Notes under the pieces: generated by a model
Seen by the model: the letters and a program-made list of their open reading frames with translations, nothing else
What the model was told of the DNA's origin: nothing
Databases searched by the model: none
Program-made: the position numbers and the translations under genes
In this document: one piece after another, positions 23,801-37,366 of the stretch
Numbering within the stretch: position 1 is the stretch's first letter
Layout: each line of letters opens with the position of its first letter
NCBI RefSeq assembly: GCF_016906535.1
Contig: NC_057383.1
Span: 496,001-560,000 of the forward strand
DNA: 64,000 nucleotides
Origin: Rhizoctonia solani
Taxonomy: Eukaryota; Basidiomycota; Agaricomycetes; Cantharellales; Ceratobasidiaceae
Reading direction: 5' to 3'

Positions 23801-26579
23801 AATTCGCTCAGCGTCATTGGCTATTCATCGACATCCTCCTCCTAAGGCCATGATATATAGTGCATATGCTCATCACCACAAAGAGCTATAAAGCCACTGC
23901 TCATATACATCATGAACTCACACTAGCTCACACTAGCTCACGTTATTCAATATTACCTACTCCGATTAGATTGTTGTACATCAATTATGAATTTGGAACG
24001 AGCACCAAACTCAGCGCTTGAGGACTTCGCAGCTGGTTAATACCAGTATATCACTAGACTTGGGCTTGCTTGCGGTGAGCTTCAATTTCATTCTCACTTC
24101 TTTTGAATACCTGTATGCTCATTTTAGTGGTAGATCAAGGCCATTGTCAACACCGTAACCCTTGTGATCTCGGCTGAAGTCGGAATGAATGCGCCTCTCG
24201 TGGGGTACACTGTGTTAACTTTTGTCCGTGGCAATCTAATAGATGGTGCGAGAGCTGAGTCGATGGAACGATGGCCAAAGGAAGCGTGACATTCTACCTG
24301 GATGGCGATGAGCTCTGGGTGCTCATAAGGCTGAGGTTTTCAAGCCCATTGTTCCCTCCCGTCAATGAGGCGCTCAAGATCGCTAAACTCGGTGAGCTCG
24401 CAACTATGGTAATTTTATCTCTTATTACTCAATAAGGTGCTATATCCGCCGTCATCCGATATGGAAGCGGAGAGCGCTGGAGCAGGGAGATAGTAGTTCT
24501 CATTGACAATCTTTGTATAAAGAATATAAGCACCCAATGTTTCCAGTTTGCGAATAGGATCCGGTACTTGAGAATGATAATTCACACATCATTATGGGTG
24601 GTGATGAGCTGCGGGTTTGTTGGTCCGTAGGGAAAGTCTCGCAAATGCCCATTCAGAACATCCGCTTTGCAATTGCAGATCCGTGAGTTGGACTTTCGAA
24701 GATAAAAAAACAAAAACATAGTCGCAAGGAGTATGGTAGTACCAGAGGACCACAGCCAGTTATCATGTTCATCCAGAGCAATAAATCGATGAGCCTGATC
24801 ATCCTTCTAAGATTCACTACAAAGATTGGTTGCCGGCTCGATAACAGAGTCTCGCGGAGGTCAAGCCCATTAGGTAAATTGAGCGGTGCTTTGCACATCG
24901 TAGGCTATTTCCTCACAAGAGGATTATGACATTAGCAGACAGCTATTACTCCGCTACTCGGCCTCAGCTTCGGCTAAATGTACCAGGGCGCCTACATCGC
25001 TTATCCAAAGTAGTGTTATGAGCACGGTTAACTCCAGAAATATCTGTAGAAAGTTTCCTGGCGCTTAAGCTGTGCTGAATTGACCCCATCAAATTAGGAC
25101 CCTGTAAAACTGTGGCAAACAAAAATCAATTTACTAAATAAGGATGGCTAAGCGCTACTAAAGCATATAGCCAACTAGGCATTCTGAACTCGATGTACAC
25201 CCGGGTGTATTGTAAGGCCGGGTGAACTTGGGCCACATGCGATCGAGTTGTTGAATACCGGGCTGCACAAACGAAGGATATCCAGTGATGAATAGGTCTA
25301 AGAATTGAAGGAGACTTCCTAAGCGGATTTCGGGTACGGTTGCACGACATTAGGGTAAATTTGAAGGCCCGAGCATTGTGTTGAGGAAAGAAGGAGATGT
25401 GCATCCCTAGACATTTCGCCCGAAAAGGTGAAGTCACATCGGACGTTAGTCTGTCATTTCACGCCGCAGTCATTGTTTATACCCGCCTGAATACCCGGAC
25501 AGCGCAAAGTAAGGCTCCGCTCCAATTAGCGTCAGAGGATAGCATCACAGACAAAGTCGATCGGGAATGACTGCTAAGCCAGAGATATCGCTGACAAGTG
25601 AGATAACAGGAGTATTCAGATGTTAGTATATCATGCATGATCGGGAGTATGTGAAACATATTACTACCACGATGCTAACATGGGAGATATGAACTGTACC
25701 CTATGAGTGCCTACCACACACTTGGTTGTGGACGGTTGACGAGTATTGCGGATATCAATCTTGGTCTATTCCCCGAATGGTTAGAAACTGTAAACATTGG
25801 CGCATGATCGTTTCCTCATCTCAGGAAGCTATATACTTGCAATTGAATACGCACGGCGAGTAACTTTTGAAAGCATTTTCTAAAATAGGTTTGGTTATGA
25901 TTAAGGTAGTTCATAAATCGAAGCTTGGTGGTAGTAGGTATATCAAGTAGCTAAACGAAAACCAAAGCTGGGAAAAACAAATGGAATTATTTTACGATCT
26001 CTAGTTGGAGCAGAATAGATATGTGGCTAAGTGGCTAAGTGGCTAAGAGCATTTTCTCGATGAAAGCTCCACGTGAAGGAGCTGGCTACATTAGGGCGTA
26101 CATATAGTGTTAATGGACTAGACCCGAAAAGAGTGAGTTTACCTGTAGAGCGAGTTCATCGATAATAACAATCGGCTCTTCACTACCTGGTGGCCTAGCC
26201 AAAATAGAGTGGGAAATTCTTTGCGCCGCACCGCGGAATGTGTTCATGGCTCGAGCTTACCTAGAGAAGGGTTGGTTAGATTTTCTGCGTTGGGGGTAGG
26301 ATATTCCGTCCCTAACACGAAATGTTCTGGTAATGGACCCCTTGACGAAGGCCCTTTTGTCCAGTGATTAAGTAATCGCCCAAGAGGTGGCATTGGCTAA
26401 TTGCTTGAGTGTCCACGTGACATCACGTTAATTAGTCATCATATGATCTCCGATCGTGAGGCTGGATCTCCTGAGGATCCACCACTACCGCGCCACGAAA
26501 AAACCGCGTTCTCTTGGGCTCACCCCTCTTCTGCCATAGTTTTCTTTTTTCTTTTTCTGTGTTTTCGAACTGTTCTCCA
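20843..26579. other. Long gene-free region with decayed coding traces
   Basis: No intact gene is supportable over 5.7 kb. Possible relics: a minus-strand trace at 21900-22380 (QAIKDDYWPDIMHY then a broken continuation), and a plus-strand trace at about 24130-24650. The latter has a TATA-like CTATAAAG at 23887 and two related pieces, DGDELWVLIRLR and GGDELRVCWSVG, separated by stops. A short tandem (CACTAGCTCA twice) lies at 23920-23940, and GTGGCTAA is repeated three times near 26020-26045. The last 200 bases are the RAD7 promoter. Confidence 0.4.
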
Positions 26580-28796
26580 ATGTCCAATCGAGGCGGCAGA
26601 GGTGGAAGAGGAGGAGGACGAGCCAACAACGTCAGAGGGCCCACATCGGCACTGACCGAGTTTTTACGAGTGAGCCATTATCTTGCCTGGCATAGGAACA
26701 CTCTGAAATTTTGACCACAGGAGCAAGGAATCTCAGCTCGGAACACCAATATTTATGCTCGCCGCATCCAGACGTCCGATGAGGTTCCCGCAATCGCAGA
26801 AGAGCCCGCCACTGAAGCCGGTCCCTCGGCTGCCGAGCCTGACTCTCCGGGCGAAGCTCAGCCCACATCCAGCTCAAGGCCAGCTGCTGGGAAGGTGAGT
26901 CTCTCGAACATGCTGGTGCTCGTTTATCTCAGTTATTTTCTTAGCGGAGGCGAAATAAAAACGACGATTCTGACTTGGAGTCGGACAATCTCGATGCAAC
27001 AGACGATGAAGCTGAGCAGCCCGCGACCAAGTCAAAAGGTAAAGGCAAAACCCAACAAAGCAAAAAGGAGTTAGAAAAGGCAAAAGCCAAAGCCAAAGCC
27101 AAAGCCAAGCACGATGCGAAGCGCCAAAAGCAAGACGATGAAGAACCAAGCGAGGATGAATACAAAGCGCCCTCGAAAGGGCTTCCCGTAGTTCCAACTT
27201 CACTTCCCCCCATAGGAAGTTTTGAAAAGTGCGTAGTCTGTGGAAAGAGTTTTACTGTGGTATGTTTCCTTCCTGCGATCATTTCCAGTGTCAGTATAAG
27301 TGACATATTTTGTGGTAGACTCGATACACTATGGCTGCTGATCCACCTCCCGGTTTCCTCTGCCATACTTGCGCAAAGCGAGTGGCGGCGATCCTTTCAA
27401 GAAAGCCGGCGCTCCTCGGGGACGAAAGCCGGTCGCAGAGAAACGCAAGATTGTTAATTTTGAGCAAAAGGACGTTTTTAAGTCCTTGGCGACAACATGC
27501 ATCGAGGTACCTACCCCCAATCGGACTCAATTGGCTATTCGCCCTTACTATTTCATTTAGATCATTGCCAAATACATTGACGACATGGAGGCTCTAGGAG
27601 ATATTGGCCACATTAACATGGATAAGATCTCAAAGATTCTCGCTAAACAACGCAGTCTGTATGTGCTCCGGAGCTGCATGCCTCGCCGAATCTGAAATCT
27701 CACATTCCTCTAGCACAGACTCGACTAGCAAGCTGTTCTACAGCGTTGAGAATACAACCCTGACGCTTTATGACACCAGTCGTCTCGATCCACCGGCCTT
27801 CCATACGCTAATTGCTCTCAATCCCAACCTGGAGCAGGTTCGATTGGACTATTGCCGTGGAGTCGATTGCACAGTCCTTCCCACTTTTGCGACCAGCCTT
27901 GCCAATCTCACACACCTAGACCTTTATGGTGCATTCCTTGCTCGTGCCCCAGCCTTCATCGAATTCTTCACTGCGATTGGCTCTCGCCTCGAGTGCTTCA
28001 GATTGGCACATTCGCCCAGACTGGACCTTGACTGTTGCCAAGCGCTGGTACACAACTGTGCCGACAGCCTGACCGACCTGCGCTTATCGAATGTTGGAAA
28101 GCTCAACGACTCATGGTTGCCACTTTTGCACAGGTGCACCAGCCTTAAGCGCCTCGAACTTTCTTACCCAGGAGGCGATGCTTCCCTCACCAGTGAACCC
28201 GTCGTAGAACTACTCGGGGCTATTGGTCGCGGACTTGAACATCTCGATCTGAGCGGCCATCCGCTTCTAGAAGATGAAGTTTTGATCAATGGGGTCATTT
28301 CTCATGCACCCAATTTGACCTCGCTCGCGATATCCAGTGCTCCGCTCCTCACAGACGCTGGTGTCGCACAGTTTTTCGCAGAATACAACCAAAAGGCGGG
28401 GCTCGAGTATTTAGAGATGAAGAATAACCCACTTCTCTCGTCAGACTCACTCCGTGCGTTCCTGGATCGCCCCACATCTATAGCTATCCGGCAGCTTGTG
28501 ATCAACGGCTGGAGGGAGACCGAAGAAGAGGCGTGCAAACTGATTCCTAGCTCTTGTCCAGAGCTGAGGAGGCTGGACATTGGGTTTGTGCGTTCTGTAG
28601 ATGACTACTTGATCAAGGAGATTTTAGAGGGATGCTCCAAGATTGAAGAAATCAGTTGCTTTGGGTGTAACAGGGTGACTGAGGCTTGTCCAAAAAAGGT
28701 ATACTATATTCTTTTAATTTCAAGATGCACGATCTGACATTCTGAATTTAGGCTGGAGTCAATATTTATGGAGTTGAGGCTCAAAGCAAGCGCTGA
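26580..28796 (+). CDS. RAD7: RAD7-type nucleotide excision repair LRR protein
   Basis: Component of the Rad7-Rad16 complex for global-genome nucleotide excision repair and ubiquitin ligation in the nucleus. The start MSNRGGRGGRGGGRANN is glycine/arginine rich, followed by an acidic and Lys-rich low-complexity region (about 26975-27140). A zinc-knuckle-like domain has CVVCG (about 27230) and FLCHTCAK (about 27355). The linker DIGHINMDKISKILAKQRSL splices (donor about 27657) to leucine-rich repeats running from LTLYDTSRLDPPAFH (about 27757) to IEEISCFGCNRVTE (about 28680). A short last exon encodes AGVNIYGVEAQSKR, stop 28794-28796. Introns are visible near 26670-26720, 26895-26943, 27259-27318, 27510-27560, 27657-27711 and 28699-28751. 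One base seems missing near 27380 in a GG run, which breaks the frame right after the zinc knuckle. Confidence 0.9.
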
Positions 28797-29246
28797 AATG
28801 ACCGGTTCAATTCAGCTTTACTGCCCAGTCAACCATATTGGCCACTATTTCTTAGTTTATTTCCTGATTTTGGTTCCTACGCACTTGGCTTTGATAGACA
28901 AGCAATGTGTATATTTACCTAGCTTCTTCGTAATTATATCTGAGATTTTGCGCTCGCATAACTTGCAATCCAGTAGAAACATTTCTAGTTTTTCTAGGTA
29001 TACAGCATCCTCCAAGCGGGCTTGAGGCTTGATTTGTATAGGTTAGCTCACCTGTTTACAATTACGGTCCTTCGGTCCGTATGCACCATAAATATATACT
29101 TTTCAATGTTCAGAGTAGAATAATAAAATACAGGCACGTATGTCAAAAACACATCGATTACTAGAGTAGAACTGCTGGGTATAGGTATCATCATTCGCAA
29201 TATGGGCATGATCAATGGTTGAAGGAGAGTTCCATGTAAACTTCCG
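28797..29246. other. Convergent 3' region between RAD7 and the channel gene
   Basis: No gene is seen. It contains the 3' flanks of two convergent genes. Confidence 0.5.
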
Positions 29247-31900
29247 CTACTTCTGCCGGCGCCTTTCAAAAATGTACTTCTCCATGCCCTGCCAACATAT
29301 GATTTATCTCAGCTGCAGGCAAGTTAACCAAGAACGCACCTCTAACTCTCTCAGTCGGCTACCTAACGCCAATACGCCAGCTACGTTCCTTCGAAATTCT
29401 CTTACCGCCTTTAGAGTCTCTTCATCGCCCATGCCTCCCACCGCCGTCGCTGCGATCTCGGCCTCTTCTTCCTCTTCTCGGCTCTGGGGAGCTCCGGTCA
29501 TACCAGCCTCCGTCACAGTGATGCCGTGAGCCTTGTTCCTGTATGTTCGGTCCGACTCGGGATCACCGTTCGACTCGGCTCCAACCTCAGGATAGCTAGA
29601 GTTATTTTCTTTAGTCTCTGATTGTAGGATTCGTAAATCTCGAGATTGCAAATTCCAGTCGGCTCGTAAGAGGATTTGAGCTGGACTCCCTTCCTCCAAG
29701 TGAGCGACCAAAAGTCGTCGCGCTACTCTCTCGAGCGAGACGGCGTGCTCCAATAGTTTCTTGAGATCATTGGTGTTCATAGCCACATCCGTGTTCGACT
29801 TTACATCCGTTGTTCCAGAATGAAATCGGGTAACAAGAGTTGAGTGCATTTCATCTATTGGTTCATTGGAAGGATTATTCTCGGGGTCGTTCTTGAGTTG
29901 AGTCTCTCCGGTTGCTTGACTGGTTTCATCGCCAAACCGAGCCCTTCGCTGGTCCATACGCCGGTTCGACAGTCGTTCCAAGATATTCTGAACAGCCTGG
30001 ACGGCGAAAGATGCCATGATTGGCCTGAATATTTATATGACGTGTGAGTATGTATTGATGAATCAAATAATAAGTGCTTACACAGCTATTATGGAGTACA
30101 CGATGAATATGACTGAAAGCGTAGTATTCGATTAGTGCGCATATAGCTACCAACCCTGCCAGTAAAGGCTTACCTCGGCCTGCAGGCGAAATTGGGGCTT
30201 CAATACAGTGTTAGATACAAAGAGCTTCCGATTTCTTTAGCCACGCACCGAAGTCCCCGTATCCGATCGATAAAAAAAACACATAGCAGAAGTACAAGCC
30301 ATCTCCATACGACCATGACTATATACTGGGTCAGTCTATCTTCATTGGCGAGTAAATCGGACTCACTTCCACGGCACCAAATATAGCAGCGCCAGCGAGC
30401 CAAAATAAGAAACCCAATCAGAGATTGTGCCAGATCCACACCCTGCTCCCGCCACCCTTGATGCTCATGCAGTTCCCTTAGAAATGCAATTTCCCGTTGA
30501 AGTGAGGGATTCTCAGCCCTCATCTGGGATATCTGGAAACACAAGATTAGAGATAGAGTGAGAAAAACACTTTCCGTCACTGAAGAACACGGGCCGCCAA
30601 CCTGCCACGCCTTTTCGCGCTCTGCCCGTTCTCGATCCCTGTGCTTTTTTTGGTGTTTACTGAAAAAGGAAACGATCATGGTGATACAGTTTGCGAGTAG
30701 TGTTATGCCTGAGAACAGAATTAGAATTGGGCCACCGGAGTTATAATAATATGCACCTAATAGACCCAGAGGAAATAATAGAACTTTGGTCGATGGTTTA
30801 GTGGGATAGAAGTCACCGAATCCGACAGTCAAAAAGGTAACAATTGTAAAATAGATGCCCTCGATCAAGACTAAGCTTGGGATATTCCTATTAGATAAAA
30901 TAAGCTCACTTGAAGGTATGTCCATTGTTCCTTAAAGGAGTGGTATCAAACAAAAGGAGCATTAAACGGGTGGATCAAACAACACATCAGATATCACAAA
31001 TACTCACAATACGTGAGAATATTAATGAAGTCAAGGCAATTAAAGCGATTAACATTGTATTCTGGAGCATAAAGTGTCGTCCAGCCACGCGAATTTGTAC
31101 TTTGGTATGAGCAGGGGTTGAAGGTTGATCATCTTGAGAAGGATCCCGCTTGAACTCAAGCATCCAATGCAGAAGTAAAAGCGCTAGAACAATCCCAGAA
31201 GCAATCACTGAAACGACACTAGCGAAGTTAGGTAAATTATGTAGTTGCCGGTAGATGGATCACATTTGGGTACTCACGCTGACCAAAACCCTTCTGCATA
31301 TGAAAATTGAGGCTGGTTGCGGGTCAAGGCTCCAAACACCACAAGGTTGGTGATACCTACTACGACCTGTTGATGTGTGAATAAAGGTAACATGACTGAT
31401 GATAATGAGCATACTTTAACGATCCAACACGCTACAGAGATCTGAGTAGCGATCATCCACCTTCTGCCTTCCAAAGAGAAGCGGATCACAAGCAATGCAT
31501 TTGCAACCAAACTGAAGCTCAAACTCAATCCAGAAAGAATCAACGAGGCCCGAGGGTCTGGCTGAGGCTGGCCATTTCGTGTATACCATTTTTCCTACTC
31601 CTCGTTAGGAGCGCAGGGAGAACCAACGGTTTGATCACTCACAGTCAATGCAGGGATATCAAGTAAAACGGCAAGCGGGGCGATGACCGCTGCCGTAAGG
31701 GGAGATATGCTTGCAAATAAATAAAGGGGCCGTAAGACGTAAGACATCAGCAAAGTACTTCTCGAGGATTTGACTCTATGTCGAAGATGAGAATGCATTG
31801 GATGTCTTTCTCTGAGTCTAACGGGAATAAAGTCACGGCTCAAGCCAAGCTGCAATTGTAGCTCAAGAACACCAAGGGATGAGCAAAGCTGTGATGTCAT
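29247..31900 (-). CDS. TOK1-type two-pore outward-rectifier potassium channel
   Basis: Plasma-membrane K+ channel of the fungal TOK family (eight membrane spans, two pore loops). The ATG at 31900 opens a basic cytosolic segment, then LLMSYVLRPLYLFASISP and further spans (31274-31730, 30987-31208). The first pore loop reads FTIVTFLTVGFGDFYPTK (about 30790-30845). The span ILILFSGITLLANCITMIV and a Lys/Arg/Glu-rich stretch follow. The second pore, partly hidden by splice sites, reads YFCYVFFLSIGYGDFG (about 30225-30285). The last span, IFIVYSIIA, leads into the MASFAVQAVQNILERL segment (about 29965-30017). A long cytosolic tail with an EEEEEAE cluster ends in a separate exon GMEKYIFERRRQK, stop 29247-29249. 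Both GYGD/GFGD selectivity filters are present. It is divergent from the P450, with a 480-bp shared promoter region. Confidence 0.9.
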
Positions 31901-32379
31901 GTTCTAATTAAAGGTTTGGTTAACGCCGTGGTGGCTGTACATGGAAGGACCAATCATGACAAGGTACCACGTGAGTTTATACATCCCGAACACGCGTATT
32001 CTGAATATCCTTGCTTCGGATTGGTTTCCCGCAGTCTTTTACGATTTATAGAAGATATGTCCATCTTGTGCTCCGAACTTCTCGGGGGACAGGTAGCTTA
32101 TGTGATTCCATGTGGCTACTGGGCCTCCGAGAATCCCGGTGTGCGTGAGAGTGGATGGAGACGGCCCCCGGCGAGTGACTGTATTTAGGATAGAGAGCTG
32201 CGCAAAATTTAACGTGACACTCCATCATCACAACTTTAATTCAAGCCCGATAACTTTTAAAAGGCTCCGAGCCGGAATCTGTGCTACGCCAAGTCTCACT
32301 CTCGTGAGCGTATCCGTTAGCCAAGTCTAGATCTTAGGCTTATATTTGACCTTCTTGCGCTCACTCAACGGTTTCAAGC

Positions 32380-34822
32380 ATGAAAATGGAGGCTAACCAT
32401 GTGATCTCCAAAATGTTGGCAACCCCTAACCTCATTCGACTCGCTGGCTTTATAATAGTATTCCAAATCACTCAATGGATATATTCACCCATTAGAAGCT
32501 GGTTTTCTCCTCTCCGACATTTGCGTGGCCCACCGAACGAGAGCTTTCTTTTTGGTCACATGAGGCGTCTGTTCACAGCGTCGGGTGATGCTCTAAAAAG
32601 GCAATCCGAATGGATGAAAGTGTATGGGACAACGTTCAGATACCGAGGTTTTTTATCGGTATGAAATGGAATATTCACGCCACAGTACAAATTACTCAGA
32701 GAAAGATATAGTCTTATCGACTATTTACAGCAGATACTCGCGCTCTAACTTAGTATGCCATGTGCACATTATCCTTTTGGACCCTAACTCACCCATTTCT
32801 GCAAAGTATAATGACCCAAACCGATATCTTTCCAAAGCCAGATCATGTCAGACAAAGATTAACGGATATTCTAGGTGATGGTAAGTACTTTTGATAGCCG
32901 AGCTGTATAGATTTGAATCGGGTTGATTCTAGGCCTGATTTCTGCCGAGGGTGATGTCCACAGACGTGAGGTGAGAAATATGTTCTTGAGATAATTGATA
33001 TGGTACTTACCTAGCGATTTTAGAGACGTATAATGGTAGCGTACGATTGACTATTCGACCAATGGGAGCTAATGGGACCCACAGAGCCCTTCGTTTGGAC
33101 CCGCCCAAATCCGAGAGCTGGTACCAATATTCTGGAATAAAGCTAACAAGGTATAAATCAGTCTCTTTGTCTGGGAAACAATATTTATAACTATCGACTT
33201 AAGCTGAGGGACATTTGGTTGGATATCCTCAAAGAGAGTCCTGATGGTACCATTGATGTACTATCGTGGCTCAGCCGCGCGACCCTGGATATCATAGGCG
33301 TTGCCGGTACGGTACCAAGTGCCTTGCCCTTACGGTTTACTCATTGTTGAATCTCTCGGGTACTATGAAAAGGCTTCGACCATCATTTCAACTCACTCGA
33401 AAATGCTGACAAGGACGAACTCTCTGCCGCATTTAAGCAAATATTTCAGGCAAGCCAATCCACGGGCACCCTAGCTCTTCTCGAGAACATTCTCCCTATA
33501 CTCAAGTACATCGTGAGTTCGACTTGTGCGTTTCATTACAATTTTACCCAATTTTTTAATAGCCCACACGGCGCAGGAAGGACATAGCTGCCAGTCTAGC
33601 AACGTTAGTAATTGTAGTATATAGCTCCAGTTAATAACCCGGTAATCCTTCGGTTGTAGTATGAATCGGATTGGAACAAGGCTCATTGAGAACAAGAAAG
33701 CAGCCCTGGACCAAGACTATAAAACCGGTTCAGCCTCACAAGGACGCGATCTACTTACCCTACTGATCAAGTCAAATATCCAAGCCGAAAACGAAGGTCA
33801 TAAGATGAGCGATCAAGAAGTCCTCAGTCGTGAGTAGTACTAATCGCGTATTGATATATTTATCTTATTTATTATGGCAGAGATATCCACCTTCCTTGTC
33901 GCTGGCCATGAGACAACCAGTACGGCAACTACTTGGGCTCTGTATACGCTTGCGAAATATCCTAGCGTTCAACGAAAACTGAGGGAGGAGCTGCTTGAAT
34001 CTGGGCTGGGTGACGAGCCTGAGATGGCAGATTTAGACAAATTACCGTACCTTGACTGCTTCGTACACGAATGTCTGCGCGTCCATTCTCCTGTGCCTAA
34101 TGTAGCGCGCGAAGCTGCCGCTAATGTCCAAGTACCGATCTCGAAGCCCTATAAAGATAGATATGGAGTTGAACATGACTTCATTAGGTGCGTGTTGCTC
34201 AGATAATATATAAACTATTGTACTTATGATTCCCATTAGACTACAGAAAGGAGACATGGTCATTCTTCCCATCCTTACCCTGAATAATATGAAAGAAATA
34301 TGGGGTGAGGATGCTGAAGAGTTCAAGTGAGTCGTGATTTCATCGAAAAAGGTAGAGACGTCTATTTATTGGGAGATGCAACAGACCGGAGCGCTGGAAT
34401 AACATTCCCGAAGCCGTGAAAGAAATGCCAGGCGTTTGGGGCCACTTGATGACGTGAGTTATAGTTACGTTGGGATAGCATATTGCTCAAGCTCGAGTTG
34501 AAGGTTCATTCATGGTCAACGCTCATGCATCGGCTACCGATTCTCTATTATTGAGTATGTTGCGTGGCTAGAGCCCAGTACAAATTTGGTGACTTGTGTT
34601 ACGCAGGATGAAAGCTCTTCTGTACTCATTGGTTAGGTCCATCGAATTCAGTCTGGACTCGAAAATTACGATAGGCTATGCCGTTACGTGAGTCCCTATG
34701 TCTCGGTTTTTGTAATCCAGCTCACTATTGCTCTTAGTGCCGTTGTTCGACCGTTTGTTGCCTCTGAACCTGAGAAGGGAAACCAGATGCCGCTGATTTG
34801 CAAGCCTGTGTTGACTATTTAA
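32380..34822 (+). CDS. Cytochrome P450 monooxygenase
   Basis: ER-anchored haem-thiolate monooxygenase. An N-terminal anchor ([18 protein letters not shown], about 32430-32480) precedes the Pro-rich hinge [11 protein letters not shown]. Middle exons give [16 protein letters not shown] (about 32836-32880), [14 protein letters not shown] (about 33088-33125) and [15 protein letters not shown] (about 33255). The I-helix carries AGHETTST (about 33902-33925), the K-helix ExxR is ECLR (about 34069-34080), and the PERW motif starts the exon after 34385. The haem loop [10 protein letters not shown] (about 34507-34536) holds the cysteine ligand. The last exon ends in [10 protein letters not shown], stop 34820-34822. 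At least a dozen introns are present, and the frame can be followed throughout. The substrate cannot be inferred. The style resembles Agaricomycete CYP5150/CYP5139-type proteins, but I am not sure of the subfamily. Confidence 0.9.
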
Positions 34823-37366
34823 GCCGTCCGGTGGTCACTCTGTCATTATATTTTTTTCAGCATTCGCTGTCTTACCAGCTCTTGTTTTAAGAAAGTCCAT
34901 CTTGACTGAATTCTAATCTTTTTGTTAAACTTGGCCCGGATATAGAGTTCTGGTTGAATACAACTTGCCCACACTCTGCATTGCTGGGTTTGGAATCACG
35001 TTAATTTGAGCGTGCTGCTGTACAAAATTACAGTTTATACAGATATCTGCATCGTTGAACTTGAACAGACGTTCAAATAAGGCTTATAAATAGTACTGGG
35101 TAGCTCCACTACCTGGGCGCCTAGCGTTTAGATGCGACTTGGACCGAACCAACCGCGGTCAGCCTTTAGCTCCATATGAAACTCTTTTTTTTTTTAAAAA
35201 AAAAAAAAAAAGAAGCAGTTGAATCAGATCAGGAACTACGATCTTAGCTGGACTGGCAGCTTTATCCCACTCTTTATACAGCCTGGCTTCTAATCACTTC
35301 GATACACTTGTGCATCCACTCCCAATATCTCCGCCATCCATCACTCAGAAGTGTTCACTCCCTAGGTCTTTCGAAGGTATCCGAGATTTAATGTGATACA
35401 TTAAAACGACTAGTCCGGTTTTTTCATCCGACTATCGATTCACTTGATGAACTAAAGTTACTCTCCAAGTGTGGCTTTAGATCTTCTGCCTAATGCATTG
35501 GTTCTTGGCTATCTCTGTAGCTCTGAACTTCAAATCTGCGCGCCCTTTCGACTTTGGTCTCATCAACTGCAAAGAGAGCTCGAGCTCGGCCATGATCTTG
35601 CATGGTATTGGTGTCTGCGGCCTCTCGATTCGGAACATCTCGATCACTATGACCTTCTCTCACCCTGGGGCTTAGTCTCTTGCAGACCGGATTAATTGGT
35701 GGCATCAAATTTCCGACATGGACTTGGCTCACGAATCCCATCCCGGAAAGGATTCCAGTCCTTTCTGGACTATGGAATTTCGGAGACAGGATCAGCCCTT
35801 GAATACGATTTTACTTGTAAAAAAAAAACTCCCTGGCCTCGACACGGGGCATTGCACTATCAATCTGTATGATCGAGTTGTATCTGGACCAGCCTGGTGG
35901 TTGGACATGTACTCACCCAGGCCGCTGAGGATTAGCTGCTAATCTTTTCTCGACATTAATTCTCAACTGGGCTTATGGACTTTGTACGCCTAATTAATTA
36001 TAAAGGTCACGGGTCACCAGCCTTTCTGTACACTTTGCCGGTTTTACATACTGGGAGAAATGCTGTTCCGCTGACCATGGATTTGCTGAAATTACATCGG
36101 ATAGATGGCGGGAATAGTCCGTATCGTGTCTCCCCTAGGCCTTAATGAGAATATATCTGGGTCCAGTGGCCAGTTGGATCTAGCTACAGTTTTGATACAC
36201 GTGGGTGTGATAGTTGGTGCCCATCGCGATTGCACGGAATGTCATCCCAAACAACCCGTAATCTAATTCGCTTATTTGCCCCCTACTATACCTCGAATTC
36301 AAGTTCATTCCTTCTCTTACCAAAAACGCTCGGTTTGTTTTGAATTGGGAATGGGTCCGTGGGTTGAGTGGCATGGGTATAGATATTCATAATATCTGAA
36401 CGAGCCGCGCACAATGGTCTATTCTCGTACCCGAGACTCACATTCCGGTCGGTTTTAACGGGAAAGGGAAAGAGAAAAAAAAGGGGGGGGGACACATGTT
36501 CCATGACCACGATCGACACCTGGACATGGGACACGATGATAATCGTGTACAACAGCTGGCGGTATCGAGGCCGTCCAGCCTGTTTGGTAGGTGACGTGTG
36601 AGAGGACATGGCTTCGATTTCAAGTTTAGGTATTTCCCGATTTGAAAGAGTCACCAGGTGTACATGTGGGCCTTTATCCGTGGAGACTCCTCTGGGCGTG
36701 GTTGGACTGAGAGCTTGAGCTTGGGGGGCGGAGGGCTTGGATTGTTAGGGCATGTATTAGAATTGGTGTATCAGTGTGTTAGATACAGATTTGATAAAAT
36801 AAGGTAAATGGAAGTTTGGAGTAATCCAGGGTCTGGGTGAGATTCCGACTATAGAGAAACGATTTATGGTCAAGGAATCAGTGCGTAATTGTATGTCATT
36901 CGTGTGTGAGTCAATGTCTGCTGGTGTGCGATAGCGGTGTGCAGAGCCGCCCGGACCGGATTGAAGCCCGACGGATTTAGCCCTAGGAGAACCCGAATTA
37001 GTCGGGTTTGATGATGCCGTCAGCGGAGGGTCCTCGTGCTCGAGTGTCAAGTACAGAATTACATATTCAGTCTGTGTGTGCTCCACCACATCTGTTGTCT
37101 CTTGCTCTTGAATTTCTCTCTTGTTCCTCTCGTGCCGAGATTGATTGAATTGGACCGCCTCCACTTGTACTTGGACGCCACTGGTTGTAATCGGAGGATT
37201 GCTGTGTGGAGCGGGTTATATCGGCACGCGCGCGGTTGACGAGAGAGGTATTAGAGGGAGTGCTAGCGTCGGTTCACCTGGTTGGCTGCTATCGGAAGGA
37301 ACTCGGCTAAGGTGTACGAGAGGTGCGGTCTGATCTGTCTCTCACTTGGCTCTTCCCACCATCATC
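34823..37366. other. Gene-poor region with one weak secreted-protein candidate
   Basis: A T11/A15 palindromic homopolymer lies at about 35187-35213. At 35493 (+) an ATG opens MHWFLAISVALNFKSARPF, a plausible signal peptide, continuing to 35675. A second frame (35718-35942) continues with hydrophilic sequence, but the join between them is not clear, so I do not call a gene. A tract of A then G8 lies near 36475-36490. The rest shows nothing I can support. Confidence 0.35.

Noticed and set aside
23918..23945. CRISPR-like short tandem CACTAGCTCA
   Set aside because: Only two to three units of about ten bases with no spacers, in a eukaryotic genome; a simple local duplication.
35493..35942. Possible small secreted protein
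   Set aside because: The signal-peptide-like start is attractive, but no clean splice join connects it to the downstream frame. Noted only within the intergenic entry.
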